In this document: positions 47,564 to 57,818 of the stretch, in pieces
Position numbering within the stretch: the first letter of the stretch is position 1
How the letters are laid out: each line of letters begins with the position of its first letter
From: Portunus trituberculatus
Taxonomy: Eukaryota > Arthropoda > Malacostraca > Decapoda > Portunidae
Length of the DNA: 64,000 bases
Direction of reading: 5' to 3'
NCBI RefSeq assembly: GCF_017591435.1
Contig: NC_059287.1
Location: 8,733,501 to 8,797,500, forward strand
Made by a program: the position numbers and the translations under genes
Notes under the pieces: model-generated
The model's database searches: none
What the model was told of the DNA's origin: nothing
What the model saw: only the letters and a program-made list of their open reading frames with translations

Positions 47564-48132
47564 TGAGCAAGATACTAAGAACTTGAGTCAGTAAACGCAG
47601 AAGTAGGATAACACTTGCCGGGTGCGACGGTGTGGTGGAACTGAGGCAGGGTGTTATTGTATTCAAGCGTGAGGCGAGCGGTGTGACGGGTAACCACTAG
47701 TGACACTTGGTGGCCAACAATAACAATAAATCCTGCGCTTTACGATTTATAAATTTTCAATTTTTTTAATCTTAAATTGCCTTATAGTGGACTGACGTAA
47801 CTACGTGTTTGACGTAACTCGAGACCGACGTAACCCGGGACTTTACTGTACTAAGATATGATATTCATTATAGCAGGCAATAGAAGAGTGGAAACAAATA
47901 TCATGGGGAAAGACAACACGCAGGCTAAAAGGGTCACAAGAAGAAGAAGAAGCGGCCGAGTTGCCGTGAGTCTCCTGCTTCATCTGTGGCTCATCTCATC
48001 TCTGCTTTACTTTTTGGTATTCCATGTAAGATTTCACTTTATGTATTACAAAACAATCCTTTCTTGGGGGCAAGGTTTGTAAAAAGCTAAAAGAAATGTT
48101 GTTTTGTGAACATAAATGCGAGAATGTGAGAG

Positions 48133-48451
48133 AATTGTGAAGTATACGAGACTTACCTTTGGTCAGTTGAAGTATGCTTGGAATTTTATGAGTCAAATCA
48201 CCTCTGCCTTAGTGGAGATTTCACATGAGATGCCACTGTACTGTTCCAGCTGTCAGACTTTGTAGCAACGAACACCCACATGACAGACAGACACTGACAA
48301 ATAACCAGTCAAAAATGCAGTACATGCACCGCAAACAAGGGGGGGGGTGTGGAGGGCATGTGAAATCTCCACTAAGGCAGAGATGATTTGACTCATAAAA
48401 TTCCAAGCATACTTCAACTGACCAAAGGTAAGTCTCGTATACTTCACAATT
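48133..48451. repeat. DIRS 3' terminal inverted repeat pair (97 bp arms)
   Basis: 48133-48229 and 48357-48451 are near-perfect reverse complements around a ~127 bp loop. They contain the terminal-repeat block GTCAAATCAYCTCTGCC also found at the 5' end (57240). DIRS replication uses such internal complementary ends to make circular DNA. Confidence 0.8.
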
Positions 48452-48802
48452 TTACCTCGTCAAATCACCTTCTGCCACGTGGAGCGTTTCACATGAGGCT
48501 TTGAAGCCATGTGGGTGTCGTGCCTGTACAACTTGACCTCATATAAGCACAATAAAAATGGATCAGAAAACATCAAATACATGATTGCAATCTTCATTGT
48601 ACACATAGATACATTGGACATATGTGAACAATTCCCATTGCCAAGGATACCTACTTCCCAATTTTTCTATGATGCCGCAAAACCAAAATCAAACTATCAC
48701 AATATGCATAACCCTGCATAATGGCATTGACTCCTCATATCATCCACATTGTGTTTATCATCCCAAATAAAGAAACACCAATACATGAGAAAATAACATT
48801 AC

Positions 48803-49600
48803 CTACAGTAATACTGCCTCCTGAAAAGGGTCCACCTCTGTAGCAATGGGCTTGTCGTAAAATTTTGCAAAGGTACATTCCTGACTCCACCCTGCCTTTG
48901 ACATGATACAAGAGTTAGGCACAGCCATAGTCTTGGCCTTTGATACAGCTGCTGGCCTAACACTACCTGCTGTAAATTCTGATGTGTCCACACCGGACCT
49001 ACTGAGCATTGCCTTAAGCCACCGAGCAATGGTGTCCTTAGTGACTGACTTGTGTGGTTTAATGAAGCTGAGGAGTAATTTATCCTCATCGCGTGACAAG
49101 CCCCGTCTAAGTGCCTCCATCCTTGCAAGGTAATGCTGTAATGTAAAGCAAACACATAAACTAATGTCTTTAGCATAAGCATGAAATTTAACTGTATGCA
49201 CATTAAACTTGGGTCTGCACTGTTTAATATTACCCATTAATGGAACTGAAATAGCATCCTGCTCCATGTGTATACCATATGTACCGAAAAGATGTAAAGT
49301 TTGAATTCTGGCAGCTTGGGTCAGCGCCATCAACATAACCAGTTTAAACGTCAAATCCTTGAGGGTCAAAGTGTGCAATGGATACATCAATTTCAGTTCC
49401 CTGAGAACTGGCTGAACATCCCAAGTTTCCGTGTATCTAGGTGCAGGAGGCCTGAGATTGAATACACCTTTCATAAACCTGAGAACCTGAGAGTGAGCAC
49501 CCGCTCTGCACCCATTGACAACAATGCCTAATGATGAGAGAGCACTTCTTGCTGTGTTGAGGGTTTCATAACCCACATTCCTGTTGAAGGTGTCAGACAA
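48803..49600 (-). pseudogene. DIRS tyrosine recombinase
   Basis: 265 open residues, consistent with the recombinase domain length. LMALTQAARIQTLHLF carries the first catalytic Arg; KPHKSVTKDTIARWLKAML is the conserved helix; SEFTAGSVRPAAVSKAK is the HxxR box, but the His is Gly here (GGT codon); AGWSQECTFAKFYDKP has the nucleophile Tyr. With the box His lost the enzyme is probably impaired although the frame is open. Confidence 0.82.
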
Positions 49601-49605
49601 AAAAT

Positions 49606-50205
49606 TTATGATGTTTGAGACAGAGGGATTAAGGGGATTAATATTTCATCTACCACAAAATTGTGTCCATCTCTTAATGTGCGGGTGGTATTGTTTCCCT
49701 GTGCCTGGTTTCCAAGATGCCAGAATGATGTTCGTACCTGTCTCAGAAATTCCTTGTTCTCACAAACACTCCCTGACAGTAGGCACGCCATCAGTTGTGT
49801 GTGGCGCATGATAGGGTGCTCCTCCCCTGAAGCCGGGTGTAATAGCATCTTGCTCCTCTGCTTGATGAGGCAAGGGAGGTCTACCAGCAACCCGAGCAAT
49901 GTGCCCATCCAAGGTTGTGATAACCACAGGGGCACAACCATCCACACTCTTGCCTCTTCCGCTTGTACCTTCTGCAGGCACCTAGCAATTAATGAAAATG
50001 GTGGAAAGATGTATGATAACTTGAACCTTGACCAATTTAAAGAAAATGCATCCAAATGTGTTGCCCCTGGATCTGGTGTCCAGGAACAATAGCAAGGTAA
50101 TTGCTTATTAATCCTTAAAGCAAACAAGTCAATAACTGGTGTTCCAAAAAATGTTACACAACTGATGGAAAATAGACACATTAAGTTGCCACTCATGCAT
50201 ATCAT
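49606..50205 (-). CDS. DIRS Pol C-terminal segment
   Basis: FFGTPVIDLFALRINKQLPC then WTPDPGATHLDAFSLNWSRF and PPFSLIARCLQKV: the region that follows RNase H in DIRS and related elements. 199 codons open. It overlaps RNase H in another frame, so one shift lies near 50150. Confidence 0.78.
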   Translation of the reverse strand: MICMSGNLMCLFSISCVTFFGTPVIDLFALRINKQLPCYCSWTPDPGATHLDAFSLNWSRFKLSYIFPPFSLIARCLQKVQAEEARVWMVVPLWLSQPWMGTLLGLLVDLPCLIKQRSKMLLHPASGEEHPIMRHTQLMACLLSGSVCENKEFLRQVRTSFWHLGNQAQGNNTTRTLRDGHNFVVDEILIPLIPLSQTS

Positions 50206-50431
50206 TAACTAAGCGTGAGGCCTTATCCGCCAGCGTGTTAGCCAAGCCCAGGATATGGGAGCATGTAATCCAAGCATTGGATTTGAGACACCAGTCCCAG
50301 ATGTTAGTGGCAATCTCGTTGCAAGGGAAAGATTTTGTACCCCCCATTTCATTAACATAAGAAATTGCAGTGGTGTTATCACAGTATACTTTAATGTGTT
50401 TACCTTGAAGAAGGGGAGTAAATACCTGCAA
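50129..50431 (-). CDS. DIRS RNase H, C-terminal half
   Basis: LQGKHIKVYCDNTTAISYVN, GGTKSFPCNEIATNIWDWC and ITCSHILGLANTLADKASRL. The Asp of YCDN and the Asp of ADKASR are RNase H catalytic positions. The N-terminal half is at 51197-51655, separated by element D3. Confidence 0.82.
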   Translation of the reverse strand: MQVFTPLLQGKHIKVYCDNTTAISYVNEMGGTKSFPCNEIATNIWDWCLKSNAWITCSHILGLANTLADKASRLVNDMHEWQLNVSIFHQLCNIFWNTSY

Positions 50432-50451
50432 CAGTAACGAAATAGCCTTAA

Positions 50452-51224
50452 CCCCTTCGCGCCGAATGTTAGAAAAGCCCGCCTGTATGATATACGGGTG
50501 GTAGTGCCCACCCGCGCAGGAAACTCGTGCAAGCTTGTCATACTTGTCGTCTTTGTGTATTATGCTGCTATTTTTTAGTTACTATATCACCTTCGAAGAG
50601 GAAAGTGGACGCTTCTCTCTTCAGAGAAAGAGAGAGAGAGAGAGAGAGAGAGTGTGTGACATTTGCTAATATTTTAGACACAAGCGGGACGCATGTAGCT
50701 TATCTTTCGAGAGGAAGAGAAGGAGGGAGGGAAGGGAGTGTGTGTGTGTGTGTGTGTATTTACCTAGTTGTAGTTTTACAGGGCCTGGGCTTTATGCTCG
50801 TGTGGCCCCGTCTCCATATCTACACTTATCCAATCTTACTTTAAAAGTGTGCACACTCGTGTGTGTGTGTGTGTGTTTTCACGAATGTTACAAGGCGGGA
50901 CGATGTAACTTATCTTCGAGAGGAGAGGGGAGGGAGGAATGGAGAGAGAGAGAGAGATGGGAACAGTCTATGCCATTGGGTAATTTTAGACACAAGGCTG
51001 GATGCATGTAGCTTGTCTTTAGTGATTGGTGGAGACAAGGATGGTGGGAGGAGCACTAGGATTTCAAGGACAGCATACAGCATGTGTAGTTGGTATCCAA
51101 CACACTTTACGGGACAACTGGACTGAAGAAAGCTCAGAAAAGAAACATGACGCCTACGTAGGCGTCACCGTATTTGCTACTGGGGCTTCATGATGCCTAC
51201 ATAGGCGTCACCGTATTGAAGGGG
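50452..51224. mobile_element. TTAA-type element D3 (complete), with LINE-B12 inside
   Basis: Flanked by TTAA at 50448-50451 and 51225-51228. Termini CCCCTTC...GAAGGGG. Contains (GA)n, two (TG)n tracts and, near the right end, a repeated block with GCGTCACCGTA. No transposase. TTAA duplication and ends suggest mobilisation by a piggyBac-type enzyme. Confidence 0.88.
50738..50860 (-). mobile_element. LINE-B12, ~100 bp 3' end in the (TG)n of D3
   Basis: (TG)n, ATTTACCTAGTTGTAG, then the family 3' UTR to GTGCACACTCG, where (TG)n resumes. The minimal case of a LINE-B copy placed inside a (TG)n array. Confidence 0.9.
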
Positions 51225-51655
51225 TTAAGCTCCAAAGCATTAATGTGCATTGACTGTTCAGCAACTGCCCAACTACCAGAGATAGATTTACCATAAACAT
51301 GTCCCCCCCAACCTGTGTTGGAAGCATCAGTGTAGACATCAATGTCAGTGCCAGATCTGAAAATCTTCCTAACTTGTGTTGAGACGTTAGCAATCCACCA
51401 TTGAAGGTCTGTTCTCATTCCTGGTGTAATAGTCATATAGCTGTTAAAGTTGCTGTGTTTCACCCGCAAAGCTGCAATTTTCTCTGCCTCTAATTGCCTA
51501 TAATGCAACTTATCCATCTCCACAGCTGGGATGGCAGCTACCAAAAGACCAATAACTCTGGATACCTCTCTGATGCTATCTCTAGTTTTGCCCTTAAGTT
51601 TTTCACAGGCCTGAAGGATTCTCAGAATTCTGCATTCAGGTAAATAAATGGTCAT
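51197..51655 (-). CDS. DIRS RNase H, N-terminal half
   Basis: ITPGMRTDLQWWIANV then IDVYTDASNTGWGGHVYG (first catalytic Asp) and EQSMHINALEL (catalytic Glu), running into element D3 at the TTAA of CTTAAG. Deleting D3 with one TTAA joins ALEL to KAISLLLQVF in frame. Confidence 0.85.
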   Translation of the reverse strand: MTIYLPECRILRILQACEKLKGKTRDSIREVSRVIGLLVAAIPAVEMDKLHYRQLEAEKIAALRVKHSNFNSYMTITPGMRTDLQWWIANVSTQVRKIFRSGTDIDVYTDASNTGWGGHVYGKSISGSWAVAEQSMHINALELNPFNTVTPM

Positions 51656-51725
51656 ATTAGTAGTGTCAATAATTTTCCCAAGTATTCAATACTGACTTTT
51701 CTATATTAATGCAAAATCCTAGTCT

Positions 51726-52334
51726 CTATAGAAGAGCAATAGTGTCCTCAATACAATCAAGACAGCCTGTCCTAGACTTATTGCAAATCAGGGTATCATC
51801 AATAAAGCTAGTAATAAAATAGCCCTTTCCTCTCAGTGATGCAAAAACTGGTTTCATCAACTTGGTAAAAAGTGTAGGTCCTTCCGATATCCCATTAGGT
51901 AGACAAGTAAATTGGTAAATTTTTTCCTCCCATTTAAAGCACAAAAATTTTTGCTGTTCTTCTGCAACCTTCACTGTATAGTAAGCATGCCTAAGGTCCA
52001 CAGATGCTAAGTAATCCCCTGCATTGACAAGTCTAATGGCCTGCTCAAAGTTTTCCATTTTAAAATGTTTATATGGAATATATTTATTAAGGTCTTTTAA
52101 GTTGAGGTTCATCCTATGCCTACCATCCTTTTTTGGTCTTAAGAAAATAGGTGAGATAATTTGCTCCATCCTCTTCTTTGTACAGACAATAACACCAAGA
52201 TCCAAAAGTTTCTTAATCTCCTCATTTACAATTGCTTGTTCCTCAAAATTAAACTTGTACGCTAATTCACATAAACATAAGTGGCTGATGTCAGAAACAT
52301 TTATGTCCAAATGACAATGCTGCACCATGTCCAA
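51726..52334 (-). CDS. DIRS reverse transcriptase
   Basis: 202 residues: VNEEIKKLLDLGVI, ISPIFLRPKKDGRHRMNLNL, ASVDLRHAYYTVKV (first Asp), CLPNGISEGPTLFTKLMKP and SFIDDTLICNKS (catalytic IDD). This is the RT order of DIRS/Gypsy-like enzymes. The frame ends at 51726, 70 bp before RNase H resumes in another frame. Confidence 0.87.
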   Translation of the reverse strand: MDMVQHCHLDINVSDISHLCLCELAYKFNFEEQAIVNEEIKKLLDLGVIVCTKKRMEQIISPIFLRPKKDGRHRMNLNLKDLNKYIPYKHFKMENFEQAIRLVNAGDYLASVDLRHAYYTVKVAEEQQKFLCFKWEEKIYQFTCLPNGISEGPTLFTKLMKPVFASLRGKGYFITSFIDDTLICNKSRTGCLDCIEDTIALL

Positions 52335-52510
52335 AATTACAAGGTCATTAGTAATTTTCTACCACTCATGTAAAAAGCATTGCAGCTTGCCTGCATGAAA
52401 TGTGTTACTCACCTCACTTACTGTCAGGGCCGTTGATGACCCCGACCTTTGGCGTTTTTTGGATCTGAATCCTGTCGCGCCACATGCTGCCGTTGGCCAG
52501 CCCGGAAGCC

Positions 52511-53638
52511 TCACCTCTGCTGTCCGTAGGGCTGGAACCTCATCGAGTGGCTCCTAAAAGATGATTTACCCCAGAAACTCCTGGGCCTGCTGTTGGAAGA
52601 TTTCCCTGGGAAGAGGGGCTTCTTGGTCGCAAGCTTAATTTTAAGCTTCTCTGTCTCTTCAATCTGCTTGGCTGATTGAGACACATCATCTCCGAATAAA
52701 AAATGGGACATAGGCACCTTGTCAGAACATAAATGAGAGTACTTGGGGTTAATCTCACGTTTCAATATAAAACGCCTTGCCAAGTAGGTTCTGTAATTTG
52801 CATGACCAAGCATTGCCGTTGATCCTGCTAACCTCCTGCACAACTACAGGGTTACCCACCTCTTGAGCCACCTTATCCAGTGCTAGAAGAGACTTGGTAA
52901 TAATAGTACTCGCCGTAAGAATGTCACCACTTACTTCCTTGAGCCTGGCATCAGCCTTCCTTGCGTCCGTCTTCAGGGCACCAGAGATCTGCGGGTTGCA
53001 CTCCAGTGCAGGGCAATTGTTGGGACGCCTGGTGACTGGATCCTCCGAAATCGTCTGGTAGTCCTCGTCCTGCAGACCTTTGTCAAAAAACAAATTGACC
53101 ATAGCAGCCACCTGTGGTTCAATATCCTCAGAGACACTGTCATGAGGTCCCAAAGCCTTGGCGGCTTGCAACAACACACTGCCCCCAGGAGTAGACTCAC
53201 AGATCTCACCATCCTCACTGCTGGGGTCCACAAACCCTGAAAAGGCAGCAGGCGAAGCAGGGGCCTGTATCCGCGAAGTACTTGCCTGGAAATTCACCTG
53301 CTGTGGGGAAGGTGTCCTTTCAGCAGTCAACTTTGCAACGTCATTTTTTAACCTTGCCAATTCTTCCAAGACCAACTTCCAGGGAGGTTCAGGCATAGCG
53401 TCCTGAAAAGGGGCAACTTGGGGCCAAGATTGACCCAAGCGCCGAAGTGATTTGTTTACACTGCGGCGTCGTACCAGCTGATCCTCAGACCGTTTCCTCT
53501 GCCGCGCTGGGGAATCACTGGAGCTACCACGAGAAAAAGGCCTCACACTGTTCTGGGAAGCTCTGCTGCTAGCTCTCCTGCTGGTGCCATAGCTGGAAAC
53601 CTCAGGTGGAAGGGCGGCGCGTCCCCGGAATCAGACAT
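52511..53638 (-). pseudogene. DIRS ORF1 (gag-like)
   Basis: ATG at 53638 (MSDSGDAPPF) lies 11 nt from the LINE-C1 insertion. A shift within ~90 bp leads to the long frame 52755-53546 (SSDSPARQRKRSEDQLVRRR, Ser/Arg-rich; then acidic and helical segments), and another shift at ~52800 to 52511-52843 (GHANYRTYLARRFILKREIN, then a basic tail with RSFWGKSSFRSHS). The layout matches DIRS ORF1 proteins, which lack a clear zinc knuckle. Confidence 0.75.
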
Positions 53639-53800
53639 AATTGCCGACCTTTTTTTTTTTTTTTTTTTTTTTACATTACAAGGGCACTGGCCAAGGGAAA
53701 ACAAAGTGTTGGAAAAAAAAAATCCCGCTGGTTGCCAGGCCCTGTTGAGAGGAAAGTAGGAGAAAGAGAAAAAACAAAAAAATCTAAAAGGAGGGTCCAG

Positions 53801-55794
53801 TTAACGTAAGAGGTGTCTTGACACTCCTCTTTTGAAAGAGTTTAAGTCATAGGCAGGTGGAAATACAGACACAGGTAGAGAGTTCCAGAGTTTACCAGTG
53901 TAGGGAATGAAGGAGTGAAGATACTGGTTAACTCTTGCATTAGGAAGATGGACAGAATAGGGATGAGAAGAAGTAGAGAGTCTTGTGCAGCGAGGCCGCA
54001 GGAGGGGAAGGCAAGCAGTTAGCAAGTTCAGAAGAGCAGACAGCATGAAAACAGCGGTAGAAGACAGATAAAGATGCAACATTGCGGCGGTGACTTAAAG
54101 AATCAAGACAGTCAGTTAGAGGAGAAGAGTTGATAAGACGAAAAGCTTTAGATTCCACCTTGTTTAGTAAAGCTGTGTGTGGATCCCCCCCAGACATGAG
54201 AGCCATACTCCATACACGGGCGGATGAGGCCCCTGTACATAGCAAGCAGCTGGGAGGGAGAGAAAAATGGACGAAGACGCCACAGGACACCTAACTTCTT
54301 GGAAGCTGATTTAGCAAGAGTAGAGATGTGAAATTTCCAGTTTAGATTTTTAGTGAAGGATAGACCGAGTGTGTTTAATGTAGAGGAGAGGGAAGTTGAG
54401 TGTTATTGAAGAAGAGAGGATAGTTGTCTGGAAGGTTATGTCGAGTAGATAGTTGTAGAAATTGAGTTTTTGAGGCATTGAACAAAACCAGGTTTTCTCT
54501 GCCCCAATCAGAAACAAGTGAAAGATCAGAAGTTAGGCGTCCTATAGCATCTCGCCTTGAGTCATTTAATTGTTGTTGGGTTGGGCGTCTGTTGAACGCT
54601 GTTGAATAATGCAAGGTGGTATCATCAGCATAGGAGTGGATAGGGCATTGAGTCAGATTTAGGAGATCATTGATGAATAATAGAAAGAGAGTGGGTGATA
54701 GGACAGAACCCTGTGGAACACCACTGTTGATAGTTTTAGGGAAGAACAGTGACCGTCTACTACAGCAGCAATAGAACGATCGGAAAGGAAACTGGAGATG
54801 AAGGTACAGAGAGAAGGATAGAATCCGTAGGAGGGTAGTTTAGAAATTAAAGATTTGTGCCAGACTCTATCGAAGGCTTTCGATATGTCAAGGCCGACAG
54901 CAAAGGTTTCACCGAAGTCCCTAAAGAGGATGACCAAGATTCAGTTAGGAAAGTAAGAAGATCACCAGTAGATCTGCCTTTACGGAAACCATACTGGCAA
55001 TCAGAGAGAAGGTTGTGAGCTGATAGATGCCTCATTATCTTCCTATTAAGGATAGACTCAAAGGCTTTAGAAAGGCAGGAAATCAAAGCTATAGGGCGGT
55101 AGTTAGAAGGATTGGAGTGGTCACCTTTTTAGGGACAGGTTGAATGTGAGCAAACTTCCAGCAAGAAGGATAAATAGAAGTAGAGACACAGATGAAAGAG
55201 TTTGACCAGGCAGTGAGCGAGTTCGGAAGCACAGTTTTGAGAACAACAGGAGGGACTCCATCCGGACCGTAAGCCTTCCGAGAATCAAGGCCAGAGAGGG
55301 CCAGGAAAACGTCTTTATAAAGAATTTTAATTTTAGGGATGAAGTAGTCAGAGGGTGGAGGAGTAGGAGGAATATGCCCAGAATCATCCAAAGTTGAGTT
55401 GGTAGCAAAGGTTTGAGCGAAGAGTTCAGCTTTAGAAAAGAAGAGACAGCTGTAGAGCCATCTGGATGAAGTAAAGGAGGGAAAGACGAAGAAGTAAAGT
55501 TGTTAGAGATATTATTGGCTAGATGCCAGAAATCTCGAGAGGAGTTAGAATTGGAAAGACTTTGACATTTTCTATTGATGAAAGAGTTTTAGTAAGTTGG
55601 AGAATAGATTTGGCATGATTACGGGCAGAAATATATAGGGCATGAGTTTCAGCAGTTGGATGGCTACGGAACCGTTTGTGAGCCGCCTCTCTATCATTGA
55701 CAGCACGAGAACAAGCAGAGTTAAACCAAGGCTTTTTAGCTTTAGGGTTAGAGAAAGTATGAGGAATGTATAGCTCCATGCCAGAGATAATCAC
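53801..55794 (-). pseudogene. LINE-C1 reverse transcriptase
   Basis: Linker 55519-55794 (KAKKPWFNSACSRAVNDREA), fingers 55089-55391 (LDSRKAYGPDGVPPVVLKT), 54847-55086 (FESILNRKIMRHLSAHNLLS, YGFRKGRSTGDLL), palm 54659-54937 (VGLDISKAFDRVWHKSLISK), a shift inside the VPQGS block, and 54375-54614 beyond it (LHYSTAFNRRPTQQQ). C-terminus 53801-54082 (ARVNQYLHSFIPYTGKLWNS). Confidence 0.83.
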
Positions 55795-55799
55795 CTCTG

Positions 55800-56745
55800 T
55801 TATGCGCTCGGCACAAAGAGAAGGATCTCTGACATGAAAACAATAATCATCCCAAGGAAATCAGAATAGTACTGCCTTAGTTCCTCCCACTTAGCAGAGT
55901 TAAAATGCCAGAAGCACCTCCGCTTAGGCGGGTCCTGAGGCTGCACTGGAGTGATAGAACAGGTAGCGGAAATTAGATTGTGGTCGGAGGAGCCCAACGG
56001 AGAGGAAAGTTTAACAGAGTAAGCAGAAGGGTTGGAGGTTAGGAAAAGATCAAGAATGTTGGGCGTGTCTCCAAGGCGGTCAGGAATACGGGTAGGGAAC
56101 TGCACTAGCTGCTCTAGGTCATGAAGGATAGCAAAGTTGAAGGTTTGTTCACCAGGTTGGTCAGTGAAAGAAGATGAAAGCCAAAGCTGGTGGTGAACAT
56201 TGAAATCCTCTAAAATGGAGATCTCAGCAAAAGGAAAGTGAGATAAGATGTGCTCCACCTTGGAAGTCAAATAGTCAAAGAATTTTACATAGTCAGAGGA
56301 ATTAGGTGAGAGGTATACAGCACAGATGAATTTAGTTAGAGAGTGACATTGAAGTCTTAGCCAGATGGTAGAAAATTCTGAAGATTCAAGATTGTGGGCA
56401 CGAGAGCAAGTGGTGTCGTTACGCACGTATGCGCAACATCCAGCTTTGGATTGAAAATGAGGATAGAGCAAGTAGGAGGGAACAGAAAAGGGGCTGCTGT
56501 CAGTAGTCACAGACAACTGTGTTTCGTTAGGAAGAGAAGATGAGGTTTAGTAGAGGAGAGGTGGTGTTCCACAGATTGAAAATTAGAACGAAGGCCACGA
56601 ATGTTGCAGAAATTGATAGTGAAAGTATTAGATGAAGTGTCAAGACACCCAAGGTCGACAGCAGAGGGCAGTCCGACCTGGGGACATTTATGGTCCCCTC
56701 CCCAGAGGGGGACTCCGAGGCAGGGCGTGGTGAAGCCATTATTAA
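55800..56745 (-). pseudogene. LINE-C1 endonuclease
   Basis: Starts MASPRPASESPSGEGTINVP. After a shift, FTINFCNIRGLRSNFQSVEH (Asn) and LLFLTETQLS (Glu). The 238-residue frame 55800-56516 continues with AVYLSPNSSDYVKFFDYL, ILEDFNVHHQLWLSS (Asp/Asn, with GDFN changed to EDFN) and PLGSSDHNLISATC (Asp/His). Confidence 0.82.
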
Positions 56746-57099
56746 ATTTTGATTTGAAGAGAGTGTAAAAGTGTAAGGTGTTGTAGTGTAGTGTAGGAAG
56801 TAGTAGAAGTTGTCTTTAGAGGGCAGGCTGCAGCTGCTCAATTGTATAAATGAGACCACAAAGGGAACCGGGAAGAGAGGACACGGGGAATCACTCAGTC
56901 TGCAGCACTGCCTACATCCCCGTAAGTACCTCTCCTGGAGTATTCCACCGGGCGGCAGGTGACTACTGCCTACTCCAATCAAGCCGCAAATAAAACACGT
57001 TTGGCAAATTGGCAGGCCCATCCCATACCAATGCCCTATGGCAGGCCCAACCCGTACCATAGATCCAACCTGAGTATAAAGGCAATGTACCTGCGTGAC

Positions 57100-57252
57100 A
57101 ATTGCCGTAGCCGGTGAAGAATCGCTGAGAACCCGTGCGAAAGACGTCTGAACAGCACACGAACGTTCCAGCAACTGGCAGCTGGAACGGTACAGTTGCA
57201 TCTCATGTGAAACGCTCCACGTGGCAGAAGGTGATTTGACGAGGTAAAATTT
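57100..57252 (-). repeat. DIRS 5' terminal repeat and leader
   Basis: On the - strand it starts TTTACCTCGTCAAATCACC and leads to CGGCAATT directly before the ORF1 ATG at 53638 once LINE-C1 is removed. The first ~55 bp are repeated inverted at 48447-48497. Confidence 0.8.
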
Positions 57253-57342
57253 GTACGTAGCTCCTCTAACTTCCAATGACTCGTATGACATCATAAAACT
57301 AGTGGTACACCGGTGGCCCAACATGCTGCCAAACGTTTGCCA

Positions 57343-57589
<247 letters not shown>

Positions 57590-57596
57590 GATACAG

Positions 57597-57818
57597 GAGA
57601 GAAGACCCTCCTCTTTACCCACTCTGTCTCTCCTCCATATATTATACCTTTTATATATTTGAATTTTGATTGCTTCATTTAACTTTGTTTCCATCAGGCA
57701 TACAATATCTGGTTCTTCTTTCTTTATGTAATCTCTTAATTCTAATTTACTTGATAAAACCCCATGTATGTTCATATACATCATTTTTAATTTCTTGTTC
57801 GTATCATTTTAAGTTAAA
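57597..57818 (-). mobile_element. LINE-B11, endonuclease N-terminal fragment
   Basis: YMNIHGVLSSKLELRDYI then IVCLMETKLNEAIKI with the catalytic Glu kept. Its left end runs into (TA)n, its right end (TTTTAAGTTAAACT) into the TG-rich tail of LINE-A2. Confidence 0.78.

Larger units (their letters stand above)
46901..47848 (-). mobile_element. Tigger/pogo-like DNA transposon remnant
   Basis: The left end CAGTAAGGTCTTGGTTTACG and the right end read inward CAGTAAAGTCCCGGGTTACG form the terminal inverted repeat; TA is duplicated at 46899-46900 and 47849-47850. Further ACGTAACTCGAG repeats lie inside both ends. It contains a CENP-B-type helix-turn-helix start and an unrelated LINE fragment. Confidence 0.8.
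46474..48120. mobile_element. Long palindromic (foldback) element, ~700 bp without its insertion
   Basis: 46474-46826 is the reverse complement of 46829-46900 continued by 47851-48120. The centre (ATACTGCGGTAT) is at about 46827. Arms of ~350 bp match at roughly 85-90%. Removing 46901-47848 plus one TA restores an unbroken palindrome, so the insertion is younger. Confidence 0.82.
53650..57099 (-). mobile_element. LINE-C1, nearly full-length poly(A) LINE inserted in DIRS
   Basis: T23 at 53650-53672 is the poly(A) tail. The target duplication AATTGCCG is at 53639-53646 and 57100-57107. The - strand holds ~400 bp of 5' UTR, a short N-terminal stretch (ATG near 56745), endonuclease, RT and C-terminal region. 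A single main ORF without separate ORF1 suggests an RTE-like or Jockey-like layout. About ten frame breaks. Confidence 0.88.
48121..57252 (-). mobile_element. DIRS-type retrotransposon with two insertions
   Basis: On the - strand from 57252: terminal repeat, ORF1 (gag-like), RT, RNase H, a Pol C-terminal domain, tyrosine recombinase, and a 3' region with inverted copies of the terminal repeat. The 5' end segment 57198-57252 recurs inverted at 48447-48497 and, diverged, at 48165-48250. Without the D3 element (50452-51224) and LINE-C1 (53650-57099) it is ~4.9 kb, a usual DIRS length. DIRS elements integrate by recombinase, not integrase, and leave no target duplication. Confidence 0.88.
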
